A stretch of 64,000 nt of DNA, taken from contig NZ_PCDP01000034.1 in assembly GCF_003240585.1 (NCBI RefSeq), positions 1 through 64,000 on the forward strand. The letters are read 5' to 3'. The notes below the pieces were generated by a model that saw only the letters and a program-made list of their open reading frames with translations, was not told where the DNA came from and searched no databases. Below are positions 33,910-42,412 of this stretch, in pieces. The stretch comes from Arminella tubonensis. Lineage in GTDB: Bacteria; Pseudomonadota; Alphaproteobacteria; Rhizobiales; Rhizobiaceae. Position 1 is the first letter of the stretch. Every line of letters begins with the position of its first letter. The position numbers and the translations under genes are program-made.

Positions 33910-34938
33910 TCAAATATTCTCGGAGATGAATATCTCGAACGGCAGGAAGGATTGCCCCGGCACGGCGGCATCGCCTCGCTCCACCGCGTCGATCATCAGG
34001 GCCATCAGTTCCTTGCAGAGTGCGGGCAACGGCGTTCCGATGACCATCGTCACAATATCGTCCGCAAGAGCCGCCTTTGATTCCGGCGTCAGTTCGCTGA
34101 CGATGGCGATGAGTTTGCCGGCCAATCCCTCCTCGCGGATTGCCGAGATAGCGCCTTCCATTCCGCCGCCGCAGATGTAGAGGCCGACAAGGTCCGGATG
34201 CTTCTGCAGCAGGTTTAATGTCGCCTCATGGGTGATCTCGGCGGTCTCGAGATTGATCAGCGTGTCCAGAACCTCGAATTCGGGAGCATTCTCACGAAAA
34301 TAGGATCGAAAGCCAATCTCGCGAAGCTCGTGCCCATGGAAGCGATGGCTGCCGACAAAACATGCGACTTTGCCTGGCTTGTCTGCTGATTTGGCAATCA
34401 TCCATGCGGCGGTTCGCCCGGCCTTGCGGTTGTTCAGCCCGACATAGGCGTTACGGACACCCGACGCCAGATCGGATAATAGCGAAAACACAGGCACGCC
34501 ACTCTCTTTCAGTTCCTCGACGACCGTGGACAGTGCGGGATAATCCGGCCCGACCAGAGCGACTGCCTGGCTACGAGAGGAAACAGCCCTCAGTTTCTCG
34601 ATGATAGCCGTCGGCGTCGAAGCTGCCGAGAACTCGATCCGGATATCAATGCGGGCACTTGTCACCGCAAGGGCGGCGACTTCCAGTTCTCTAGCGAAGG
34701 CCTGGTAGAAGGACTGGTTCGGCTTCTGCAGAACGATGCCGAACCTGTACTGCGACAGATCCTCGAAGACACGTTGCCGCAACAGGCCGACGGCATGATA
34801 GCCGATCGACTGCGCCGCATCGTAGACCCGTCGAGCGGTCTCTTCACGCACCCGGTGGCGGCCGTTCAACACCCGATCGACCGTTGCAACGCTCACGCCT
34901 GACGCCTTGGCAAGGTCTGTAATGGTAGGACGGCGCAT
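33910..34938 (-). CDS. LacI-family transcriptional regulator 2
   Basis: About 342 residues from the ATG at 34938, right before the helix-turn-helix (TITDLAKASGVSVATVDRVL). The sensor domain resembles that of LacI regulator 1 (VGLNNRKAGRTAAWMI, GSHRFHGHELREIGFRSYF). It is divergent from the broken mocD/mocE copy and mocF, whose promoter holds ATGAT-type inverted repeats. It probably controls the mocF transcription unit and perhaps the other operons. Confidence 0.92.
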   Translation of the reverse strand: MRRPTITDLAKASGVSVATVDRVLNGRHRVREETARRVYDAAQSIGYHAVGLLRQRVFEDLSQYRFGIVLQKPNQSFYQAFARELEVAALAVTSARIDIRIEFSAASTPTAIIEKLRAVSSRSQAVALVGPDYPALSTVVEELKESGVPVFSLLSDLASGVRNAYVGLNNRKAGRTAAWMIAKSADKPGKVACFVGSHRFHGHELREIGFRSYFRENAPEFEVLDTLINLETAEITHEATLNLLQKHPDLVGLYICGGGMEGAISAIREEGLAGKLIAIVSELTPESKAALADDIVTMVIGTPLPALCKELMALMIDAVERGDAAVPGQSFLPFEIFISENI

Positions 34939-34988
34939 GCGGGCTCCTGATGTCTTCCACCATCGATGATACACGAACGTGATAGTTT

Positions 34989-35005
34989 ATGATAGATTCC
35001 ATCAT
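34989..35005. promoter_or_regulatory. inverted repeat in the regulator 2 / mocF-unit promoter
   Basis: ATGATAGATTCCATCAT has five-base arms ATGAT and ATCAT. It lies 50 bases before the regulator ATG and 90 bases before the truncated mocD. It is a candidate autoregulatory LacI operator; the arms differ from those at 16455. Confidence 0.4.
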
Positions 35006-35094
35006 TACGGCATTGAGGCAAGCGGAAAGTCGACTTATCCTGATGCCTATAGACTTTGACAGACTTTGCAGGAGCGCGAACCCCGGAGGCGACA

Positions 35095-35517
35095 ATGACG
35101 ATGCATACCCCGAAGCGTGACTACGACCTGACAGGCGCCAGCGCCAGCGCCGCCGTAGAGACGGGGCTGGCTGCTGCGGAATGGTATCACACCGACGTCC
35201 CGCGCAAGGAGATGAAGGCGCTGATGCAGCGATCCGACGGAGCCGCCATTCGCGACACGGCCATCTGGATCGGCTCTATGCTGGTGCTTGCCGGGCTCGG
35301 CATCTATTTTTGGGGAAGCTGGCTGTGCGTGCCGTTCTTCCTGGCATATGGCGTGCTATACGGCTCTGCTTCGGACAGCCGCTGGCACGAATGTGGCCAT
35401 GGTACTGCCTTCAAGACCCGCTGGATGAATGACGTCGTCTACCAGATCGCCTGCTTCATGATCGTGCGAAATCCGGTTAGAACGAAAAGAAAATGCCCGA
35501 GGAGGAAAACCATATGA
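35095..35517 (+). pseudogene. truncated second copy of mocD
   Basis: Residues 1 to about 128 align without gaps to the intact MocD at 29694, including HECGHG and the following TAFKTRWMN. The homology stops after MIVRNPV, where the intact protein continues to the second histidine box. Twelve unrelated residues (RTKRKCPRRKTI) then lead to a stop. Two of three histidine boxes and two thirds of the length are missing, so no di-iron site can form. The deletion joins directly to the start of the second mocE. The ribosome site GGAGGC before the ATG is intact. Confidence 0.9.
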
Positions 35518-35804
35518 GCGGAAACTGGCTTGAAGTCTGCGCGGCGGAAGAGATCGACGAGGAAGATGTCATCCGTTTCGATCACGCCGGCCGGACCTTC
35601 GCCATCTATCGCAGCCCCGACGATGAATACTTCGCGACGGATGGCCTTTACACACACGAAAAGGTCTATCTCGCCGATGGGCTCGTCATGGACGAGATCA
35701 TCGAATGTCCGAAGCACGGCGAAGCAAAAGGCGCTCCGGTCTGCGTCAATCTCGCGACTTATCCGGTAAAGGTTGAAGGCGGCGCCGTCTTCATTTCCAT
35801 CTAG
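35514..35804 (+). pseudogene. second copy of mocE, Rieske site destroyed
   Basis: The frame is open for 96 residues with a good GAGGAGG ribosome site. At the position of the first cysteine ligand the sequence reads LYTHEKV (Y46 for C). After ECPKH eight residues present in the intact copy (NGRFNYKT) are deleted in frame. The remaining ligands H48, C65 and H68 cannot hold a Rieske cluster. It is therefore probably non-functional although still translatable. It overlaps the truncated mocD by four bases and precedes mocF by nine. Confidence 0.85.
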
Positions 35805-35813
35805 GTGCCCGCC

Positions 35814-37040
35814 ATGTCTCATTTCGTCATCGTCGGGGCAGGGGAATGCGGTGCACGCGCTGCGTTCGCGCTTCGCGAAAAAGGCTTCGCTGGCGCGATC
35901 GCGCTGATTGGCACGGAAACGATCGCTCCCTACGAGCGGCCGCCGCTGTCCAAGGAAACGCTGGCAGAATTGCACCTGCCGAAATTCGTGGCCACGCTGG
36001 AACGTTACGCCGAGGCCGGCATCGAGCTGCTGACTGGGGTGACGGTTTCGCACATTGATACGGCAGGCAAGTCGGTCACCATGTCAGACGGTCGGCGCAT
36101 CCTGTTTAACAAGCTGCTACTGGCGACCGGTGCCCATGCGCGACCCTTTCCCGGCATTTCAAGCACGGGCGGCCGGATCCGGTCGTTGAGGACGCATGCG
36201 GATGCCTTGGCGCTGCGCGAGGTAATCGTGCTCGGCCGACATATCGCCGTTATCGGCGGCGGCTTCATCGGTCTTGAACTGGCCGCAACCGCCCGCAAGC
36301 TCGGTGCCCAGGTCACGGTCGTCGAAGGCCTGCCGCGCGTGTTGAAACGCGGCGTGCCAGAGGAGATTGCCGAGGTAATCGCGGGACGACACCGGCAAGA
36401 AGGCGTCACTATCCGTTGTGGCGTGGCTATCGCTGCGCTCGAGGAAGATAACAAGGAGGCCCGGATCCGCCTTGCAAGCGGCGAGACCATAACCGCTGAC
36501 GTGATCTGCGTCGGCATCGGCGCGCTGCCGAACATTACCCTTGCGGCGGATGCCGGGCTGACGATCGACAACGGCATCGCCGTCGACGATCGGCTCCAAA
36601 CCTCGGCGCCCGATGTCTACGCCGCCGGTGATTGTTGCTCGTTTCCGCTGACGCTATACGGCGGCCGACGGGTCAGGCTCGAATCCTGGCGTAACGCGCA
36701 GGAGCAGGGAACGTTGGCTGCCGCCAACATGATGGGAGCAAACGAACCGATCTCGGCGGTGCCCTGGTTCTGGTCAGACCAGTATGACCTGACGCTACAG
36801 ATTGCCGGATTGGCCGATGGCGCTACCTCGGTGCTGCGTCGCGATCTCGGCGACGGCGCCTTTCTGCTCTTCCATCTCGACGATGCCGGGCGGTTGCTCG
36901 CCGCCAGCGGGATCGGCCGAGGCAATGTCGTTGCCCGCGATATTCGTCTGGCGGAAATGTTGATCGCCGCTCGCGCCCATCCCGAACCGATGGCTCTGAC
37001 GTCAAGCAATATAAAACTGAAATCGCTGCTGGCTGCCTGA
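35814..37040 (+). CDS. mocF: MocF-like ferredoxin reductase (FAD/NAD(P)H)
   Basis: About 408 residues from the ATG at 35814; a GTG nine bases upstream is an alternative. It is a pyridine-nucleotide-disulphide-type reductase: FAD motif FVIVGAGECGARAAFALRE, NAD motif AVIGGGFIGLELAATARKLG, second FAD motif DVYAAGDCCSFPL, and a C-terminal reductase domain (WFWSDQYDLTLQIAG). It should pass electrons from NADH to a Rieske ferredoxin. Its own operon partners are broken, so the intact MocE/MocD pair at 29694-31124 is the likely client. Nothing in the protein itself looks damaged. Confidence 0.9.
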   Translation: MSHFVIVGAGECGARAAFALREKGFAGAIALIGTETIAPYERPPLSKETLAELHLPKFVATLERYAEAGIELLTGVTVSHIDTAGKSVTMSDGRRILFNKLLLATGAHARPFPGISSTGGRIRSLRTHADALALREVIVLGRHIAVIGGGFIGLELAATARKLGAQVTVVEGLPRVLKRGVPEEIAEVIAGRHRQEGVTIRCGVAIAALEEDNKEARIRLASGETITADVICVGIGALPNITLAADAGLTIDNGIAVDDRLQTSAPDVYAAGDCCSFPLTLYGGRRVRLESWRNAQEQGTLAAANMMGANEPISAVPWFWSDQYDLTLQIAGLADGATSVLRRDLGDGAFLLFHLDDAGRLLAASGIGRGNVVARDIRLAEMLIAARAHPEPMALTSSNIKLKSLLAA

Positions 37041-37126
37041 CGCCGTGCCAGAAGGCGTTGTTGCGCGGATCATCCGTCGACTGATATTGAGCGGTGGTTT
37101 TCAGTCTCCTGATCGGGATTTCGCCG

Positions 37127-37343
37127 ATGCCGCACAAGTTCAATGCCGACCGGCGGGACAAGATAGCCAAGCAGAAATTTCAGGTGACGAAATGGGCGCG
37201 GTATAATGAAAGCCTGCGTCAACGTGGTGATTTGAACGTGTGGGTGAGTGATGAGGTGCTTTGCTTGTGGTCTGCGTCGCGCCGGATATCTCGGGGCGGC
37301 CAGCCGAAATACTCGGATCTGGCGATTACGCTTGCTTGGCCCC
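37127..37343 (+). mobile_element. IS5-family transposase, 5' fragment (copy 2)
   Basis: The frame MPHKFNADRRDKIAKQKFQV, followed by TKWARYNESLRQRGDLN and GGQPKYSDLAIT, is almost identical to the fragment at 9712-10043. It breaks off at TGGCCCCAG, where a Tn3-related sequence begins. Only the N-terminal 70 or so codons remain. Confidence 0.8.
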
Positions 37344-37386
37344 AGTACATTATTGGGACCCAGATATACGGTAGACGATCTTCGGT

Positions 37387-37899
37387 TCAGGATGGTGCCA
37401 ACCTGATTGGCAGAAAGCCTTCCTGATCGACCTCCAGGGCGTCAGACCACACATAATCGCCAGTAATATTGATATGGTCCCAGCCCAACGGCGACAGTTT
37501 TGAGATCATCTTCTCATCGAATGGCCTGCCTTGGCGGCGCATGGCCTCCGTGATCCGTCCGAGATAGCGGCAATTGAAGAGAACGATAGCGGCCGTGACA
37601 AGATTGAGGGCAGCGGCCCGGCTCGCCTGATTTTCATGGCTACGGTCCCTAAAGCGGCCCAGGCGATGGAAGGCGACGGCGCGGGCAAGGGTGTTTCGTG
37701 CTTCGCCCTTATTGAGTTCTGCAGTGACGAGTTGCCGGAGAGCGGGATCTTCAAACCACCGTAGGGTGAAGAGGGTGCGTTCGATGCGCCCGATTTCGCG
37801 CAAGGCCGCCGCCAGACTGTTCTGCTGCCGGTAAGGCTGACAGCTTCTTCAGGATAAGGGAAGGCGTGACCACCTTGTCGGCGAGTGCCCGGATCACCG
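37387..37899 (-). mobile_element. Tn3-family transposase, C-terminal fragment
   Basis: Leftward reading gives VIRALADKVVTPSLILKKLS, a frame change, then IGRIERTLFTLRWFEDPALR, LNKGEARNTLARAVAFHRLG, NLVTAAIVLFNCRYLGR and LSPLGWDHINITGDYVW. This is the C-terminus of a Tn3-type TnpA (full length about 1,000 residues). The upstream side is cut by an IS6 end at 37900. No resolvase or complete inverted repeat is visible. Confidence 0.85.
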
Positions 37900-38320
37900 G
37901 GTTCTGTCGCAAATTTTTGCAAAGGGCGCAGAAATGGCTTTCGCTGGACACAGTTATGCAGCGAGCGCGGCGAATTGCTGAAATGCGGATTGGCCGCTGG
38001 TTGAAAATTGCTGCTTGCGGATCATGTGGGCGACTTCGATACCATCCAGTGTCGCTGATGCAGACTGGCAAGATTTGAAGCCCTTCATGGGACGGGTCAG
38101 TTTCTTGATGAAACGATGATCTTGCTCAATCATGTTATTGAGATATTTAACCTGCAAGATCTCGATCAGCCAGAACCATCCCTGCAACAGCAACAGCCAG
38201 TTCATGTTTTGCAAGCCTGCGAAGCTCGCACCGCTCTTGTCGATGACGACCTTTTCGGGCCAACCATTGTTCTCGATCGTGCGGGCGAAGAAGGCGCTGG
38301 CGGCAGCCTCATCGCCGTTC
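37900..38320 (-). mobile_element. IS6-family element, 3' part with terminal repeat
   Basis: The word GGTTCTGTCGCAAATTTTTG at 37900 is the type of terminal repeat used by IS6-family elements. The transposase C-terminus reads leftwards to a stop at 37954: EILQVKYLNNMIEQDHRFIK, then LTRPMKGFKSCQSASATLDG and AHMIRKQQF. The upstream two thirds, including the first catalytic aspartates, are missing and replaced by integrase sequence near 38310. Confidence 0.85.
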
Positions 38321-39140
38321 GGTGTCGTTGTAGTAACTCGCGCCCGCGCTACCGACTTGTGCAACGACTGCTGCATGGCTTCCTGGAGCGGGATGCCGCG
38401 GTCGGCCGCTTCGGTCAGATAGCCGGAACGCAAGCCATCGCCAAAAGCATCACCGGATCGAGACCGGCTTGTCTGACGCGTGCCTTCAGGATCAGATTGA
38501 CCGACTGCGGCGTCAAGGCGCGGCAATCGATGTTGCCCCACTGGTCGATACGACGGAAGATTGGCCCTGCGTCAATTTTTGCCTCCTCGATCCATTGCTT
38601 CAAAGCCTCGACCGGACGGCCGATCAGGACGGCATGGGCCTTGTCTTCTACATTCGTCGTCTTGGTGCGGCCAAGGTGGAGTGTCAGGCAGAGAAGGAGA
38701 TGGGAGGCGGCATTGCGCGGATCGGCATGCACGGGTTCCTCGTCGACAAGATCCTCAATCCTCATTCCTGCAATTTCTGAGCGCCGGCGTTCGCCGGAAG
38801 CGAAGGCCGTCAGAAGAAGCGCGTAGTCACGGCTATCGACCAGGCGGTCGCCGGCGCAGGTGCCCAATAGCTTTGCCAGGATTTCACCAGTGACCGCGTT
38901 TTTTGCTCTTGCGTTGCCTCGGCGGCCCACTGCTCTTACAGCCAGCCTCAGCGCAGACTTTAACGATGGTGCGGTGAAGGACCCCGTCAGGCCGCGCCGA
39001 CGGGTCAGGATCGACCAGGAGGTCAGGCGCCGGCGCACCGTATCGGGCGCATGTGGCCCTCCGCGCGCAGCAGCCCTTTGGCGCGCAACCCTGCCAAGAC
39101 GCTCGTTTTACCTCGCGAAGATTGTCCAGGAGCATCTCCT
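38308..39140 (-). pseudogene. tyrosine recombinase/integrase, frameshifted
   Basis: The main frame gives VRRRLTSWSILTRRRGLTGS, AVTGEILAKLLGTCAGDRLV, ASGERRRSEIAGMRIEDL, GRTKTTNVEDKAHAVLIGRP and ALTPQSVNLILK. It then shifts frame near 38460 to GLRSGYLTEAADRGIPLQEA and HKSV. A further shift is needed near 38330 to reach the expected SYYND end. This is a phage-type integrase of the kind found on rhizobial and agrobacterial plasmids. At least two frameshifts make it inactive. The 5' end is unclear. Confidence 0.8.
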
Positions 39141-39252
39141 AGCGGGACATGTGATTCCGATTTGCATGTTGGCGAAAGGCGGGCGGAGGCTTTGTTCACC
39201 TTTTCGCCATGGCCGGGTTGACGCATGGCGGTAGAACATATAGTGAACATGG

Positions 39253-40485
39253 ATGAAGAAGTCGCTGAATGAACGCCTCGCCATTCTTTCCGATGCTGCC
39301 AAGTATGACGCATCCTGTGCCTCGAGCGGAACGGCTTCCCGGAATTCGTCGAAGTCCGGAGGATTGGGTTCGACGGAAGGATCCGGCATCTGCCATGCCT
39401 ACGCACCGGATGGACGTTGCATTTCGCTGCTGAAGATACTGCTGACGAACTTCTGCATCTACGACTGCGCCTATTGCATCAACCGCTCCTCCAGCAATGT
39501 CGAGAGGGCGCGCTTCACAGTCGAGGAAGTGATCTGGCTGACGCTTGAATTCTACCGTCGCAACTATATCGAGGGGCTATTCCTGTCCTCGGGGATTATC
39601 CGCTCTTCCGATCACACCATGGAAGAGATGGTGCGCATCGCCCGCGAGCTTCGGACGACGCATAATTTCCGAGGCTACATCCACCTGAAGTCCATTCCCG
39701 AGGCTTCCGCCCGACTGGTCGAGGAGGCGGGTCTCTATGCCGACCGGCTGTCGCTCAACATCGAACTGCCGACCGACCAGGGTATCAACCGGTTCGCGCC
39801 TGAAAAGAAGCCCGCTGGCATCCGTCGCTCGATGGGAGAACTCCGGCTGAAGATCGAGGAGGCAAGTGAGCCGACGCTGCAGAGCAAGAAGCGCAAGCGC
39901 TTCGCTCCCGCCGGCCAGAGCACTCAAATGATCGTCGGCGCGGATGGCACAAGCGATGCGACGATCCTCGGGACAAGTGCCCGGCTCTACGGAAGTTATG
40001 GTCTTCGCCGTGTCTATTATTCTGCCTTCAGCCCCATTCCCGATTCCTCGAAAAACCTGCCGCTCATCAAACCACCTCTTATGCGCGAGCACCGGCTCTA
40101 TCAGGCGGATTGGCTCTATCGTTTCTACGGCTTCGGCGTCGATGAAATCACCTCGACCCAGCAGAACGGAATGCTCGACCTCAATCTCGATCCGAAACTT
40201 GCCTGGGCGCTTGGGAACCGACAGGCATTTCCGGTCGATATCAACAGAGCCGAGCGCGAGACGCTGCTGCGGGTGCCGGGGCTCGGCACCAAGACCGTGA
40301 AGGCGATCCTGTCGGCGCGGCGCTTTCACATGCTGCACCTCGAGGATCTGGCGCGGCTCGGCGTTTCGGTGAAGAAGGTGCAGGCCTTCATCGTCGCTGA
40401 CGGTTGGACGCCTCGAAAGCTGGCTGATCGCCAGGATTTGCGCTCGATGTTCGAGCCAAAACCCGAACAGCTGTCGTTGCTCTGA
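39253..40485 (+). CDS. radical SAM protein, putative DNA modification/repair type
   Basis: A 410-residue protein. The [4Fe-4S] radical-SAM cysteines are C68, C72 and C75 (NFCIYDCAYCINR), within ISLLKILLTNFCIYDCAYCI. The C-terminus has a helix-hairpin-helix DNA-binding element (LLRVPGLGTKTVKAILSARR). This family is conserved next to UdgX-type uracil-DNA glycosylase fusions, as here, where the next ATG overlaps this stop. A role in repair or processing of damaged or modified DNA bases is proposed for the family, but the reaction is not known. The gene is intact and flanked by integrase debris. Confidence 0.9.
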   Translation: MKKSLNERLAILSDAAKYDASCASSGTASRNSSKSGGLGSTEGSGICHAYAPDGRCISLLKILLTNFCIYDCAYCINRSSSNVERARFTVEEVIWLTLEFYRRNYIEGLFLSSGIIRSSDHTMEEMVRIARELRTTHNFRGYIHLKSIPEASARLVEEAGLYADRLSLNIELPTDQGINRFAPEKKPAGIRRSMGELRLKIEEASEPTLQSKKRKRFAPAGQSTQMIVGADGTSDATILGTSARLYGSYGLRRVYYSAFSPIPDSSKNLPLIKPPLMREHRLYQADWLYRFYGFGVDEITSTQQNGMLDLNLDPKLAWALGNRQAFPVDINRAERETLLRVPGLGTKTVKAILSARRFHMLHLEDLARLGVSVKKVQAFIVADGWTPRKLADRQDLRSMFEPKPEQLSLL

Positions 40486-41942
40486 TGGTTGCGGTCATCC
40501 TCAATGGCAGGGGGGAACTGACAGAGTGGCGCGACGCGGCACGAAAGCTGATCGCTGCCGGAATTCCCCCGGGGCAAATCGACTGGCACATCGGGAAGGA
40601 AGGCGACGACCTATTCGCAGCATCGGACAGTCCGCTGCCCGATCTTGCGCCGACCGGTCCTGCACCGATCAACGTGACGCACTCGTTTATTTCATTGGCT
40701 GAGGCGGTCGTTTGTCACTCTGATCTCAGCCGCTTCGCCCTGCTTTATCGTCTCCTGTGGCGGCTGAAAACTGATCGGCGGTTGCTCGAGGTGATGTCCG
40801 ATGAGAATGTGCATGCGGCTCTGATGATGCAGAAATCGGTGCGCCGGGATTGCCACAAGATGACGGCCTTCGTTCGCTTCAAGGAGGTTGATACGGATAT
40901 CACCACCAAGGGACATCGCCGACGTTTCGTCGCCTGGTTCGAGCCAGATCATTTCATCGTTGCGCGAACCGCCTCGTTTTTCCAGCGACGGTTTACCGAT
41001 ATGGATTGGCTGATCGCGACGCCGAAGGGGTCTGCCGCGTGGGATGGCAAGACCGTCTCGCTGTCCGATTTGCCCCAGCAGAAACTCGACATACACGACG
41101 ACGCCGAGGATCTTTGGCGCACCTATTTCTCCAATATTTTCAATCCGGCGAGGCTGAAGGTCAAGGCGATGGTGGCGGAGATGCCGAAGAAATACTGGAA
41201 GAACCTGCCCGAGGCATCACTGATCCCGGGAATGATCGCCGGAGCGGAAGCAAGCGTTCGGGCGATGGCCGAGCGGGCGGCAACCGAACCCCAGCTGTTT
41301 CACCAGCGCCTGCAGCAGGCGGCCGCCAAACTTCCCGATGTTCCCGCGGCGCCTGCTGGCTCGCTAGACGAGTTGCGCGACCAGGCTCGGGGCTGCACCC
41401 GTTGCGATCTCTATTGTCACGCGACGCAAACCGTATTCGGCGAGGGGCCTCCTGATGCTAGGGTCATGTTCGTCGGGGAACAGCCTGGCGATCAGGAGGA
41501 TCTCGCCGGACGTCCGTTCGTGGGGCCTGCGGGCAAGGTGTTCGACCAGGTCATCGGCGAAGTCAGTATCGACCGCGGCTCGCTGTATGTCACCAACGCC
41601 GTCAAGCACTTCAAATACGAGCCGCGTGGCAAACGCCGAATTCACCAGAAGCCCAACATGGGCGAAGTTCGTCAGTGTCGGTGGTGGCTCGACCTTGAAC
41701 TGGCATCGATAAAACCGAAGTTGGTCGTTGCCATGGGCGCAACCGCGCTGTTGGCATTGACCAAAAAAAAGCAACGGCTGGAAGACGTGCGCGGAAAGCC
41801 GATTGCTCTTTTCGAAGATCGGCAGCTGTTCGTGACTGTCCATCCTTCCTACCTGCTGCGCATACCCGACGAGGTGCGCCAGCGAGAGGAGCGGGCCAGG
41901 TTCAGCGAGGATATGGCGAATGTCCGCCGGCTGATTGGCTAG
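40485..41942 (+). CDS. udgX: DUF4130-UdgX fusion, uracil-DNA binding/glycosylase
   Basis: A 485-residue two-domain protein. Residues about 80-240 are a DUF4130 domain (KMTAFVRFKEVD, HRRRFVAWFEPDHFIVARTA, FQRRFTDMDWLIATP). From about residue 300 a UDG domain follows, with iron-sulphur cysteines (GCTRCDLYC), the active-site loop GEQPGDQED and the UdgX-specific KRRIH motif at 383-387. H387 is the residue that in UdgX forms a covalent bond with deoxyuridine in DNA. With the preceding radical SAM gene it forms a two-gene unit (TGATG overlap). The function is probably protection against, or sensing of, uracil-containing DNA. Confidence 0.93.
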   Translation: MVAVILNGRGELTEWRDAARKLIAAGIPPGQIDWHIGKEGDDLFAASDSPLPDLAPTGPAPINVTHSFISLAEAVVCHSDLSRFALLYRLLWRLKTDRRLLEVMSDENVHAALMMQKSVRRDCHKMTAFVRFKEVDTDITTKGHRRRFVAWFEPDHFIVARTASFFQRRFTDMDWLIATPKGSAAWDGKTVSLSDLPQQKLDIHDDAEDLWRTYFSNIFNPARLKVKAMVAEMPKKYWKNLPEASLIPGMIAGAEASVRAMAERAATEPQLFHQRLQQAAAKLPDVPAAPAGSLDELRDQARGCTRCDLYCHATQTVFGEGPPDARVMFVGEQPGDQEDLAGRPFVGPAGKVFDQVIGEVSIDRGSLYVTNAVKHFKYEPRGKRRIHQKPNMGEVRQCRWWLDLELASIKPKLVVAMGATALLALTKKKQRLEDVRGKPIALFEDRQLFVTVHPSYLLRIPDEVRQREERARFSEDMANVRRLIG

Positions 41943-42270
41943 CGGTAGCAATTCCGCCTGGTGTCGCGCCGTCGCTGGACCATGGCTCTGTCTCGAACGT
42001 GGTTGGAAGGTTCGGCGGTGCTTGTGGCGCGTTCGGTGTCTTGCGATCCTCTCGATCGAGCACGGACTGGTGGACCGACGCTCCGTCGGAGGTCGGCCAG
42101 GCAGATAGATGCCCTTGGCTGTTGATTTCCACGCGGAACTGAGCCGGGTTTTCCATCGAGAAGTGAGCCACCTCTGAGTATGATTTTCTGATCAGGTTTT
42201 GGTCAAGGGATTGCTTGTTTCCCTCCCGGCCTTCGACCGGCGCTATGCTGATTTCTCCGATACTCTCCAT
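41902..42270 (-). CDS. hypothetical protein of 122 residues
   Basis: I do not recognise it. The frame is hydrophilic, rich in S, P, G and N, and probably disordered (APQAPPNLPTTFETEPWSSD near residue 85). It overlaps the end of the udgX gene by 41 bases. A purine-rich stretch (GAAAAAAG) precedes the ATG at 42270. Composition is more protein-like than antisense noise, but evidence is thin. Otherwise the 470 bases between udgX and the antitoxin contain only the operator palindrome. Confidence 0.35.
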   Translation of the reverse strand: MESIGEISIAPVEGREGNKQSLDQNLIRKSYSEVAHFSMENPAQFRVEINSQGHLSAWPTSDGASVHQSVLDREDRKTPNAPQAPPNLPTTFETEPWSSDGATPGGIATASQSAGGHSPYPR

Positions 42271-42363
42271 CTTTTTTCGGATCGCGCCTTGCTCGTTTCA
42301 CGTCACGTCGGCACGATCGGCGGCCGTGACTACTTCTTGCAATTCCAGCTTCGGTGAATTAAA

Positions 42364-42381
42364 TGTGGTTACGTAACCACA
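42364..42381. promoter_or_regulatory. perfect 18-base palindrome, antitoxin operator
   Basis: TGTGGTTACGTAACCACA is fully self-complementary. It lies 32 bases before the antitoxin ATG at 42413, the normal place for autoregulation by a Phd/YefM antitoxin alone or with its toxin. Confidence 0.75.
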
Positions 42382-42412
42382 AATGTCGGGGTCACGAACG
42401 TTGGAGTTTGCC

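Noticed and set aside
39023..39406. Minus-strand frames overlapping the start of the radical SAM gene
   Set aside because: They run through the clear coding start of the radical SAM protein and only partly overlap the integrase remnant; no family resemblance.
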